The notes beneath the pieces were generated by a model. The model saw only the letters and a list, made by a program, of their open reading frames with translations, was not told the origin of the DNA and made no database searches. DNA of 5,215 bases from Bryobacterales bacterium (GTDB lineage: Bacteria > Acidobacteriota > Terriglobia > Bryobacterales > Bryobacteraceae), in NCBI GenBank assembly GCA_003142355.1, contig PLMF01000414.1, forward strand, positions 1-5,215, read 5' to 3'. This document shows, one piece after another, positions 1 to 5,215 of this stretch. Position numbers and translations under genes: made by a program. Numbering within the stretch: position 1 is the stretch's first letter; every line of letters begins with the position of its first letter.

Positions 1-165
1 CCCGCCGGCTGCACCATCGCCGGCCTGCTCATGCTCGAAGACGGGCGCATCCGCTCGGTCTTGGCGCGGGCCGTGGAAGAGGCCACCAAGACCTCCGCGC
101 ATCTGGGCGTCGGCCCCACCAAGGTTTCCGAAAGCGGCGGCGGCGGCCAGCGCTCCGGAAGCTAA
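1..165 (+). CDS. proC: Pyrroline-5-carboxylate reductase, C-terminal end (partial)
   Basis: Only the last 54 codons are present; the 5' part lies left of the window and the frame closes with TAA at 163-165. ProC reduces pyrroline-5-carboxylate to L-proline with NAD(P)H in the cytoplasm. The visible residues 1-12 ([12 protein letters not shown], followed by E) fit the family's C-terminal signature of A/G-G-x-T-x-x-A/G-L-x-x-L-acidic, which lies in the helical dimerisation domain at the active site. The next helix (about residues 18-35, ending TKTSAHLG) also matches the usual ProC ending. The last 15 or so residues are a Ser/Gly-rich tail with four consecutive glycines and look like a disordered extension. 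The ornithine aminotransferase gene starts 10 bases after the stop, which supports the call because its product is the ProC substrate. Identity rests on a short fragment, so a ProC paralogue cannot be excluded. Confidence 0.82.
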   Translation, partial: PAGCTIAGLLMLEDGRIRSVLARAVEEATKTSAHLGVGPTKVSESGGGGQRSGS

Positions 166-169
166 GGGA
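165..169 (+). promoter_or_regulatory. Ribosome binding site of the ornithine aminotransferase gene
   Basis: The purine run AGGGA begins at the last base of the proC stop codon and ends 6 bases before the ATG at 176. It supports that start and suggests translation of the second gene depends on readthrough from the first transcript. No separate promoter fits in the 10-base gap. Confidence 0.5.
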
Positions 170-175
170 CGCCCC

Positions 176-1387
176 ATGGCTGAAGTCGATTCCCAGGGGC
201 TCGCCGCGGACCTCATCAGGATTGAAGACCGTTGGGGCGCCCACAACTATCGCCCGCTCGACGTGGTGGTGGAGCGCGCCGCCGGCGTCTGGGTATACGC
301 CGTCGACGGGCGCCGCTATCTCGATTGCCTGAGCGCCTACTCGGCCCTCAACCAGGGCCACTGCCATCCGCGCATCGTGCAGGCCCTGCTCGACCAGGCG
401 TCGCGCGTCACCCTGACTTCGCGCGCCTTTCGCAACGACCAGTTGCCGCCCTTCTGTGAAACGCTCGCGCGCCTGTGCGGCATGGAGATGGTGCTGCCCA
501 TGAACACCGGCGCCGAGGCCGTCGAGAGCGCCATCAAGGCCGTGCGCCGCTGGGGCTACACCGCGAAGCGCATCCCGCGCGACCAGGCCGAGATCGTCGT
601 CTGCGAGAACAATTTCCACGGCCGCACCACCACTATCACCGGCTTCTCCAGCGAGCCGCTCTACCGCGACGGCTTCGGTCCCTTCACACCCGGCTTCGTG
701 AGCGTTCCGTTCGGGGACATCGACGCCCTGGAAGCCGCCATCACGCCGCGCACCTGCGCGTTCCTCATCGAGCCTATCCAGTGCGAGGCCGGCATCCTCA
801 TCCCGCCCGACGGGTATCTGCGCCAGGCGGCCGATCTGTGCGCGCGCGAACGCGTACTGCTGGTGGCCGACGAGATCCAGACCGGCCTCGGCCGCACCGG
901 CGAGATGTTCGCCTGCCGGCACGAGGACGTTCAGCCGGATGTCTACGTGCTCGGCAAGGCGCTCTCGGGCGGCGTCTATCCGGTATCCGCCGTGGTTTCC
1001 TCGAGCGAGATTCTGGGCGTGTTCCGGCCCGGCAGCCACGGCAGCACCTATGGCGGTAATCCGCTGGCCTGCGCGGTGGCGCGCGCGGCGCTCGCCGTCA
1101 TCGAGGATGAGCGGCTCCCCGACCGCTCCGCCGAGCTGGGCGCCTGGCTGCTCTATGAGCTGCGCAAGCTGCGCCATCCGCACATCAAGGCCATCCGCGG
1201 ACGCGGGCTGCTGATTGGCATCGAGCTGCTGGTGCCCGCGCGTTCCTACTGCGAACGCCTGAAGGAGTTGGGCCTGCTGTGCAAGGAGACCCACGATTTC
1301 GTGATTCGCCTCGCCCCCCCGCTCGTCATTTCCGAAGAGGATCTGGCGTGGGCGGTCGGACAGGTGCGCAAAGCGTTCGAGGCATGA
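176..1387 (+). CDS. rocD: Ornithine aminotransferase (ornithine--oxo-acid transaminase)
   Basis: This 403-residue cytoplasmic enzyme belongs to the class III, fold type I, PLP-dependent aminotransferases, and its length is normal. It moves the delta-amino group of L-ornithine to 2-oxoglutarate, giving glutamate-5-semialdehyde. PLP-site motifs are present in order: NTGAEAVE (110-117), FHGRT (147-151), the DEIQTG segment with Asp232 for the pyridine nitrogen, Lys261 in LGKALSGG as the Schiff-base lysine, and STYGGNP (290-296). Features that separate OAT from the related acetylornithine enzyme ArgD are also present: AHNY with Tyr25, [13 protein letters not shown] with Tyr55, Arg150 and Glu204. 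These align with human Tyr55, Tyr85, Arg180 and Glu235 at an offset of 30-31. One oddity is Cys203, where the family usually reads GEAG (here CEAG). The ATG at 176 has a nearby ribosome binding site and the N-terminus lines up with the family. The gene is probably in an operon with the upstream proC. Confidence 0.93.
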   Translation: MAEVDSQGLAADLIRIEDRWGAHNYRPLDVVVERAAGVWVYAVDGRRYLDCLSAYSALNQGHCHPRIVQALLDQASRVTLTSRAFRNDQLPPFCETLARLCGMEMVLPMNTGAEAVESAIKAVRRWGYTAKRIPRDQAEIVVCENNFHGRTTTITGFSSEPLYRDGFGPFTPGFVSVPFGDIDALEAAITPRTCAFLIEPIQCEAGILIPPDGYLRQAADLCARERVLLVADEIQTGLGRTGEMFACRHEDVQPDVYVLGKALSGGVYPVSAVVSSSEILGVFRPGSHGSTYGGNPLACAVARAALAVIEDERLPDRSAELGAWLLYELRKLRHPHIKAIRGRGLLIGIELLVPARSYCERLKELGLLCKETHDFVIRLAPPLVISEEDLAWAVGQVRKAFEA

Positions 1388-1389
1388 AA

Positions 1390-1431
1390 GGCCCCGCACC
1401 GCGATGCCCGAAGCGCCGCGTGTCCGGGGCC
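1390..1431. other. Inverted repeat after the ornithine aminotransferase gene
   Basis: GGCCCCG (1390-1396) is perfectly complementary to CGGGGCC (1425-1431), separated by 28 bases. It starts two bases after the stop codon of the + strand gene and lies in the 109-base gap between convergent genes. It could help stop transcription, but no T-tract follows on either strand, so it is not a canonical intrinsic terminator. Confidence 0.35.
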
Positions 1432-1475
1432 CAAGACAGAGAGAAGGAAATCGTTTCTGGCTGTCAGTGTCTTGG
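1431..1475. other. Nested palindrome between convergent genes, possible transcription barrier
   Basis: CCAAGACA (1431-1438) pairs perfectly with TGTCTTGG (1468-1475). A small hairpin sits inside: GAAA (1447-1450), loop TCG, TTTC (1454-1457). A competing arrangement pairs GACAG (1435-1439) with CTGTC (1461-1465). The element shares base 1431 with the inverted repeat on its left and sits 22 bases from the stop codon of the - strand protease gene. Its place between two convergent genes suggests a bidirectional transcription end, but there is no T-tract on either side. Confidence 0.4.
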
Positions 1476-1496
1476 ACGCGGGGGAAGGGTATCCGG

Positions 1497-2201
1497 TTAT
1501 AGCCAGTATTGCCACTGGCCGGTCGTCAGCACGTACACCGACAACAGGCCGTTGGTGACCGCGTGCGCCAGCATGCAATCCGCCAGGTTCCGCGTGTGGA
1601 CCATCCACCAGTTGTAAACGATTCCGGCCGCCAGGCCGACTTCCCAATAGGGCCCATGCTCGGAGGCAAACAGCACCACCACAATCCAGAACGCGGTGGG
1701 CGCGTACGTTCCCAGCGGCACCTTCAGGAAGTCCTTATCGATGAGCCAGCGCATCAGCCAGCCGCGCCAGAACAGTTCCTCGAGAACCGGCACCAGCGCC
1801 ACCGAGGCGGCCACCCGCAACAAAACGAATATGACGTTTTGTCTCAAGGCAGGAGCGATGGAGCTGACAGGGGTGCCGGTGACGGCGTTCTCAAACAACC
1901 AGTGATGCCTGTACCCCCAAAGGACGTCCGGGCCGATCCAGATCAGGAAAACGGCGATCCCAATCCCGATGCTGGCGAGTGGGAAGGCGGCGCGAAAGTG
2001 TAAGACGGGCCGCGACACCAAACCAATGGTCAGCAAGACCGCCAGAAACTGCGCCGGATAATACCAATGCGCCGCCGGGTGGAACGCCGCTTTGATCGCC
2101 AGGCAGCCGACAAACACCAGGAACGGCGCAATATATGCGAGCGTGCCGCGCCGCCCGGCCGCGCCGTCTGAAGCAGTCTGCGAAGCAGACACGGTATTCA
2201 T
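1497..2201 (-). CDS. CPBP (CAAX/Rce1-type) intramembrane metalloprotease
   Basis: This 234-residue integral membrane protein belongs to the CPBP (ABI/Rce1-like) family of intramembrane proteases. About seven hydrophobic segments can be seen, near residues 21-39, 48-66, 74-92, 122-140, 167-181, 186-200 and 206-225. The conserved catalytic motifs are all present: EELFWRG with Glu141, Glu142 and Arg146; His182 in FASEHG; and His213 with Asn217 in LAHAVTN. By overall layout it resembles the 'CAAX prenyl protease-related' subgroup seen in bacteria with exosortase/PEP-CTERM sorting; this is recalled, not searched. The substrate is unknown, and bacterial members are not assumed to process prenylated proteins. 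The chosen ATG at 2201 has GGTGG (2214-2210) eight bases upstream. An in-frame TTG at 2216 or GTG at 2213 would add four or five residues, but the TTG has only a purine run that is too close. The hspR gene ends 125 bases upstream on the same strand, so co-transcription is possible but unproven. Confidence 0.85.
   Translation of the reverse strand: MNTVSASQTASDGAAGRRGTLAYIAPFLVFVGCLAIKAAFHPAAHWYYPAQFLAVLLTIGLVSRPVLHFRAAFPLASIGIGIAVFLIWIGPDVLWGYRHHWLFENAVTGTPVSSIAPALRQNVIFVLLRVAASVALVPVLEELFWRGWLMRWLIDKDFLKVPLGTYAPTAFWIVVVLFASEHGPYWEVGLAAGIVYNWWMVHTRNLADCMLAHAVTNGLLSVYVLTTGQWQYWL
2176..2190 (-). other. Short perfect hairpin in the start region of the CPBP protease mRNA
   Basis: On the - strand GTCTGC and GCAGAC form a 6-bp stem around the triloop TTC, starting 11 bases after the A of the ATG at 2201. 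A stable stem this close to the start could lower initiation. It could also be chance in a high-GC codon run encoding Ser, Gln, Thr and Ala. Confidence 0.3.
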
Positions 2202-2326
2202 CGACCCAACCACCAAGCTCTCAAGATCCGCCCCCTCGCCCCCGGCATTCTCTGCTCCCTCTGCGCCCGAACCCGGGGAAGACGCACCATCCCCAATAAC
2301 TCAAGTACTCCTTCTTACCCTTAGTC
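2202..2326. other. Intergenic spacer between hspR and the CPBP protease gene
   Basis: These 125 bases hold no reading frame I would defend. On the - strand the part nearest the protease gene is purine-rich. One sequence equal to half of the HspR operator, ACTCAAG, lies at 2299-2305, but its partner half is absent. A 4-bp stem (CCCG/CGGG around GGTT, near 2270-2281) is too weak to call a terminator. I see no convincing -35/-10 pair, so neither a promoter for the protease nor an end for the heat-shock transcript can be shown. Confidence 0.5.
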
Positions 2327-2728
2327 TTACTCTGCGTCTCCGCGTCTCCGCGTCGAAACTTGCGCCCTCACCACCGGAATCAGACTGTTGCGCCCCTCGA
2401 TCTCGGGTGGCCGCGCCGTACGCGCCGCCAGCTCCCGGTTCAGGGACGCGATGAACTCCTGAATCTGGGTCTGCATTTCGCCCATCTTCTCGCGCATGTT
2501 GAGAATGATCTCCACGCCCGCCAGGTTCACCCCCAGGTCGCGTGTCAGGTGGAGAATCACCTCCAGGCGCTCGATGTCGCTATCCGTGTAGAGCCGCGTG
2601 TTGCCTTCGCTGCGGGAGGGTTTTAAGAGCCCCTCCCTTTCGTACAGCCGCAGCGTCTGCGGATGGATTTCGTATTGTTCCGCCACCGCGGAGATCATGT
2701 AAGCCGCTCTGGATCTGGCTTTGGCCAT
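2327..2728 (-). CDS. hspR: HspR-like heat-shock repressor, MerR family
   Basis: The 133-residue product is a MerR-type DNA-binding protein. The winged helix-turn-helix spans about residues 10-56: YMISAVAEQYEIHPQTLRLYE is the helix-turn-helix, followed by the wing region REGLLKPSRSEGNTRLYTDSDIERL. A coiled-coil dimerisation helix follows (about 57-105, including GVNLAGVEIILNMREKM). In characterised bacteria HspR binds inverted repeats called HAIR upstream of dnaK and represses the operon with DnaK as co-repressor. Its place directly after dnaK-dnaJ makes that role very likely here. The chosen ATG at 2728 lies one base after the dnaJ stop (TGATATG), with AAGG at 2738-2735 six bases upstream. 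An upstream in-frame extension to 2848 would overlap dnaJ and reads as an Arg-rich shadow. The C-terminal residues from about 126 (TRRRGDAE) are encoded by an 8-base tandem repeat, so the tail looks acquired and is probably not functional core. Operator sites would lie upstream of dnaK, outside the window. Confidence 0.88.
   Translation of the reverse strand: MAKARSRAAYMISAVAEQYEIHPQTLRLYEREGLLKPSRSEGNTRLYTDSDIERLEVILHLTRDLGVNLAGVEIILNMREKMGEMQTQIQEFIASLNRELAARTARPPEIEGRNSLIPVVRAQVSTRRRGDAE
2331..2354. repeat. Three-copy 8-base tandem repeat at the 3' end of hspR
   Basis: Three adjacent units read TCTGCGTC (2331-2338), TCCGCGTC (2339-2346) and TCCGCGTC (2347-2354) on the + strand. The last two are identical and the first differs by one base. 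Because the unit is not a multiple of three, each copy is read in a different phase by hspR, giving the tail TRRRGDAE before TAA. The sequence resembles GCGTCTCTGCG-type short repeats that I recall as dispersed in intergenic regions of several environmental bacterial groups; this was not searched. Confidence 0.75.
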
Positions 2729-2729
2729 A

Positions 2730-3917
2730 TCAGACCTTGGCCCACATTCCGGCGCGCGGATCCTCCGGATGGAGCTGCGCCAGCTTGCGCAGCAGTTCGC
2801 GCGTGTCCTCGTCGTGCGGTTCCGGCGCCTGGATGGCGACCTCCACAATCTGGTCGCCGCGCTGATTGGTGCGCGAATTCAAGACGCCCTTCTCGCGCAG
2901 CCGGAAGCGCTGCCCGTTGGTGGTTCCCTGCGGAATCTTGAGAAGCGTGCGGCCATCGATGGTGGGCACCTCGATCTTGGCCCCCAGCGCCGCCTCCCAC
3001 ACCGCGATCGGAACCTGGATTTCAATGTTGTCGCTCTCGCGGTGGAAGAAGGGGTGTTCCTCCACTTTGGTGGTGATGTAGAGATCCCCCGAAGGCGCGC
3101 CCATGGTCCCCGCGTTGCCTTTGCCCGGCACCCTCAGCCGGGACCCGTTGCGCGCGCCCGGCGGGATGCGCGTCTCCACCGTCTCCGTGCGCGTGACGCG
3201 GCCCTCGCCCCCGCATTCCGGACAGGCATTCCGCAGTTTCCCCGAGCCTCCGCAGCGCGGGCAGGTCAGGTTGAACTTCATGGCCCCGGCCATCTGGGAC
3301 ACGTTGCCCGTCCCCTTGCATTGAGGGCAGGCGGCCTCGCCCATGCCGGGCATTCCCGAACCCGACCCGTGGCACACGCTGCACAGGTCGTAGCGCGTGA
3401 TATTCAGGCGCACCTGCGTGCCCTTGATGGCCTGCCAGAAGTCGATGTCCATTACGTATTCCAGGTCGCTGCCCTTTTCCGGTTCCGGTTGCGCCTGGTG
3501 GGCCGCGCCGCGGCCTCCGAAAAACTGCGAGAATACGTCGCGGAAGCCTCCGCCCGCGGCGTCCGTGCGCCGACCCGCCCCCCCGGCCGCGCCTGAGAAA
3601 GCATCCGAAAAATCGAAGCCGCTGAAATCCATCCCGGGCTGCGGGCCACGGCCTCCCGGACCTCCCGGACCGGCGCCCGCGAAGCCGCCCTCCGAGTAGA
3701 AGCCATACTGGTCGTACATCTCGCGCTTCTTCGGATCGCTCAGCACGTCATAGGCTTCCTGCACGTTCTTGAAACGCTCCTCCGCGGATTTGTCCCCGGG
3801 ATTTACGTCGGGGTGGTGCTTGCGCGCCAGTCTCCGGTAAGCTTTGCGGATCTCATCCGCCGAGGCTTTTTTCGCAACTCCGAGCGTTTCGTAGTACTCG
3901 TGCTTGGGAGCGGCCAT
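2730..3917 (-). CDS. dnaJ: Chaperone protein DnaJ (Hsp40, type A)
   Basis: This 395-residue cytosolic co-chaperone stimulates the ATPase of DnaK and delivers unfolded clients. It has the full type A layout. The J domain (about 6-72) carries the His35-Pro36-Asp37 loop that contacts DnaK. A Gly/Phe-rich linker spans about 73-136. The zinc-finger domain has all four CxxC pairs: Cys179/182, Cys197/200, Cys219/222 and Cys232/235, each followed by the expected G-x-G. The C-terminal client-binding and dimerisation domains run from about 241 to 360 (IPPGARNG at 251-258, GDLY at 277-280). Nothing is missing. The ATG at 3917 is the natural start because [14 protein letters not shown] aligns with the family's first strand of sequence. 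No Shine-Dalgarno-like sequence precedes it, and a strong hairpin ends ten bases upstream. The gene lies 44 bases after dnaK and one base before hspR. Confidence 0.97.
   Translation of the reverse strand: MAAPKHEYYETLGVAKKASADEIRKAYRRLARKHHPDVNPGDKSAEERFKNVQEAYDVLSDPKKREMYDQYGFYSEGGFAGAGPGGPGGRGPQPGMDFSGFDFSDAFSGAAGGAGRRTDAAGGGFRDVFSQFFGGRGAAHQAQPEPEKGSDLEYVMDIDFWQAIKGTQVRLNITRYDLCSVCHGSGSGMPGMGEAACPQCKGTGNVSQMAGAMKFNLTCPRCGGSGKLRNACPECGGEGRVTRTETVETRIPPGARNGSRLRVPGKGNAGTMGAPSGDLYITTKVEEHPFFHRESDNIEIQVPIAVWEAALGAKIEVPTIDGRTLLKIPQGTTNGQRFRLREKGVLNSRTNQRGDQIVEVAIQAPEPHDEDTRELLRKLAQLHPEDPRAGMWAKV
3652..3669. repeat. Two-copy 9-base tandem repeat in the DnaJ glycine-rich linker
   Basis: CCTCCCGGA occurs twice in a row (3652-3660 and 3661-3669). 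It encodes part of the Gly/Pro run GPGGPGG in the Gly/Phe linker. The unit is three codons long, so copy-number change would lengthen or shorten the linker without a frameshift. Confidence 0.6.
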
Positions 3918-3927
3918 GGAATTGTAG

Positions 3928-3955
3928 GGCAGGCCATCGTTTTCCGTGGCCTGCC
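3928..3955 (-). promoter_or_regulatory. Perfect hairpin in the dnaK-dnaJ gap
   Basis: GGCAGGCCA (3928-3936) and TGGCCTGCC (3947-3955) form a perfect 9-bp stem with a 10-base loop. In the - strand transcript the loop reads CGGAAAACGA, in which CG/CG could add two more pairs with a bulge. It begins six bases after the dnaK stop codon and ends ten bases before the dnaJ ATG. No U-tract follows, so it is unlikely to be a full intrinsic terminator. It may act as an mRNA-processing or stabilising element that sets the DnaK:DnaJ ratio, or restrict initiation at dnaJ. The hairpin is seen directly; the role is inference. Confidence 0.65.
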
Positions 3956-3961
3956 AACCAT

Positions 3962-5215
3962 TTACTTCTTCTTGTCGTCCACGTCCACAAATTCGGCGTC
4001 CACCACGTCGTCTTTGCCTTTCTTGCCGTCACCCTCGCCGGCTGGCTCCGGGGGCGCCTGCTGCGCGCCCGGTTGCCCCGCGGTCTTGTACATCGCCTCG
4101 GCCAGCTTGTGGCTGGCGGTGGTCAGCCGGTCGGTCGCCGAATTGATACGCGCCGGATCGTTGTCGGCCATGGCTTTCTTGGTCTCTTCCAGGGCCGCTT
4201 CGATTTCCTTGGCCTCCGCCTCGCCCACCTTGCTGCGATGCTCCTTCAACGTCTTTTCCACGTTGTACACCATGGCATCGGCGCGGTTCCGGGCTTCGAT
4301 GGTGTCGCGCTGCTTGCGGTCTTCGGCCGCGTGCCCCTCGGCGTCCTTGGCCATCTTCTCCACCTCGTCTTTGGCCAGGCCGGAAGACGACGTGATGGTG
4401 ATCTTCTGCTCGTTGTTGGTGGCGCGGTCCTTGGCGGTCACGTTGAGTATGCCGTTGGCGTCGATATCGAACGTGACTTCCACCTGCGGAATGCCGCGCG
4501 GCGCCGGCGGAATGTTGCCCAACTGGAACACGCCCAGCAGGCGGTTGTGTTGCGCCATGGTGCGCTCGCCCTGGTAGACCTTGATCTCCACCGACGGCTG
4601 GTTGTCCGAGGCCGTCGAGAACACTTCGCTCTTGCGCGTCGGAATGGTGGTGTTGCGCTCGATCAGCTTGGTGAACACGCCGCCCAGTGTTTCGATGCCC
4701 AGCGAGAGCGGGGTCACGTCCAGCAGCAGCACGTCCTTCACTTCGCCGCCCAGCACGCCGCCCTGCACCGCCGCGCCGATGGCCACCACTTCGTCCGGGT
4801 TCACCCCTTGGTGCGGATCCTTGGCGAACAGCTCGCGCACCAGCGCCTGTATGCGCGGCATGCGGGTCTGCCCGCCCACCAGCACCACTTCGTCGATCTG
4901 CGTAGGCGTCACGTTGGCGTCCGTCATGGCCTGCTTGCACGGACCCATGGAACGCTGCAGGATGTCCTCCACCATCTGCTCGAAGCGCGCCCGCGTCAGC
5001 TTCATCTGCAGGTGCTTGGGGCCCGAGGCGTCGGCCGTCACAAACGGCAGGTTGATCTCGGTCTCGAGCAGCGTGGAAAGCTCCATCTTGGCCTTTTCGG
5101 AGGCTTCCTTGAGCCGCTGCAGCGCCATCTGGTCGCGCGCCAGGTCGATCCCGTTCTCTTTCTTGAACTCGCTCACGATCCAGTCGATCACCCGCTGGTC
5201 GATGTTGTCCCCGCC
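3962..5215 (-). CDS. dnaK: Chaperone protein DnaK (Hsp70), partial, N-terminus outside the window
   Basis: The frame is open from the right edge to TAA at 3964-3962 and gives 417 residues, about the last two thirds of a normal DnaK. The first visible residues, GGDNIDQR, match the GG-E/D-DFD segment of the nucleotide-binding domain at around residue 200, so the GTG-initiated frame at 5191 is internal. Visible parts in fragment numbering are: the rest of the ATPase domain, including Hsp70 signature 3 ([11 protein letters not shown], about 110-120); the interdomain linker VLLLD (about 162-166); the beta-sandwich peptide-binding domain (to about 278); the helical lid (about 280-378); a Gln/Pro/Gly-rich tail; and the conserved bacterial C-terminal DDVVDAEF (402-409) before a Lys-rich end. 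DnaK folds client proteins in the cytoplasm in an ATP cycle with DnaJ and GrpE. It is the first visible gene of dnaK-dnaJ-hspR; its promoter and any HspR operator lie outside the window. Confidence 0.97.
   Translation of the reverse strand, partial: GGDNIDQRVIDWIVSEFKKENGIDLARDQMALQRLKEASEKAKMELSTLLETEINLPFVTADASGPKHLQMKLTRARFEQMVEDILQRSMGPCKQAMTDANVTPTQIDEVVLVGGQTRMPRIQALVRELFAKDPHQGVNPDEVVAIGAAVQGGVLGGEVKDVLLLDVTPLSLGIETLGGVFTKLIERNTTIPTRKSEVFSTASDNQPSVEIKVYQGERTMAQHNRLLGVFQLGNIPPAPRGIPQVEVTFDIDANGILNVTAKDRATNNEQKITITSSSGLAKDEVEKMAKDAEGHAAEDRKQRDTIEARNRADAMVYNVEKTLKEHRSKVGEAEAKEIEAALEETKKAMADNDPARINSATDRLTTASHKLAEAMYKTAGQPGAQQAPPEPAGEGDGKKGKDDVVDAEFVDVDDKKK

Noticed and set aside
29..1399. 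A 456-codon open frame on the - strand opposite the ornithine aminotransferase and proC genes.
   Set aside because: It is longer than the real gene but is fully antisense to two clear enzymes. Its composition is the Ala/Gly/Arg/His-rich pattern of a high-GC shadow frame, and no family motif is visible.
2219..2305. HspR operator (HAIR) near 2299-2305 (ACTCAAG) and a similar TCTCAAG at 2219-2225.
   Set aside because: HAIR needs two inverted halves seven bases apart. Both sequences face the same way and are about 80 bases apart, and no CTTGAGT-like half occurs at the required spacing.
2217..2326. Intrinsic terminator after hspR.
   Set aside because: Only a 4-bp CCCG/CGGG stem is seen and there is no T-tract after it on the - strand.
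2729..2848. Longer hspR start at 2848.
   Set aside because: It would place 40 Arg-rich residues inside the dnaJ coding end. Family members begin close to the helix-turn-helix, as with the ATG at 2728.
2721..3596. A 291-codon + strand open frame across dnaJ.
   Set aside because: It is antisense to an intact DnaJ with all zinc-finger cysteines, and is Arg/Ala/Leu/His-rich without motifs, so it is a shadow.
3813..4577. A 254-codon + strand open frame, Ser- and Leu-rich, resembling a membrane protein.
   Set aside because: It is antisense to the dnaK lid and dnaJ start. The Ser/Leu bias comes from reading the complement of conserved Glu/Lys/Ala codons.
4029..4940. A 303-codon - strand open frame overlapping dnaK in another phase.
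   Set aside because: It is Gly/Arg/His/Gln-rich, low-complexity text produced by the wrong frame of dnaK.
3962..5191. A shorter dnaK-like gene starting with GTG at 5191.
   Set aside because: The frame continues unbroken to the window edge with conserved Hsp70 residues GGDNIDQR, so this GTG is an internal valine codon.

Overview
This is a high-GC bacterial chromosomal window with ordinary, intact genes in two convergent blocks. The + strand holds the 3' end of a pyrroline-5-carboxylate reductase gene (proC-like, 1-165), followed 10 bases later by a complete ornithine aminotransferase gene (176-1387). The - strand, read from the right edge, holds a dnaK gene that runs off the window (5215-3962), dnaJ (3917-2730), a MerR-family HspR-like repressor gene (2728-2327) and a CPBP/CAAX-type intramembrane protease gene (2201-1497). 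No RNA gene, insertion sequence, CRISPR array or phage gene was found, and no gene-free stretch exceeds 300 bases.

The + strand pair makes metabolic sense. Ornithine aminotransferase yields glutamate-5-semialdehyde, which cyclises to pyrroline-5-carboxylate, the substrate of ProC. The two adjacent genes therefore encode an ornithine-to-proline route, probably co-transcribed.

The - strand block is a Hsp70 chaperone operon with its own repressor. dnaK and dnaJ are separated by 44 bases that contain a perfect 9-bp hairpin ending ten bases before the dnaJ start. dnaJ and hspR are separated by one base. There is no grpE between dnaK and dnaJ, unlike the well-known actinobacterial dnaK-grpE-dnaJ-hspR order. 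The hspR reading frame ends inside a short 8-base tandem repeat. The membrane protease gene lies 125 bases downstream on the same strand and may or may not belong to the transcript.

The organism cannot be fixed from this window. High GC, HspR-controlled dnaK-dnaJ and a CPBP protease resembling the subgroup found in exosortase/PEP-CTERM bacteria would fit an Acidobacteriota-like soil or environmental bacterium. This is a low-confidence inference. I see no convincing new system; the best leads are the dnaK-dnaJ hairpin, the repeat-encoded HspR tail, and the possible link between the membrane protease and the heat-shock operon.
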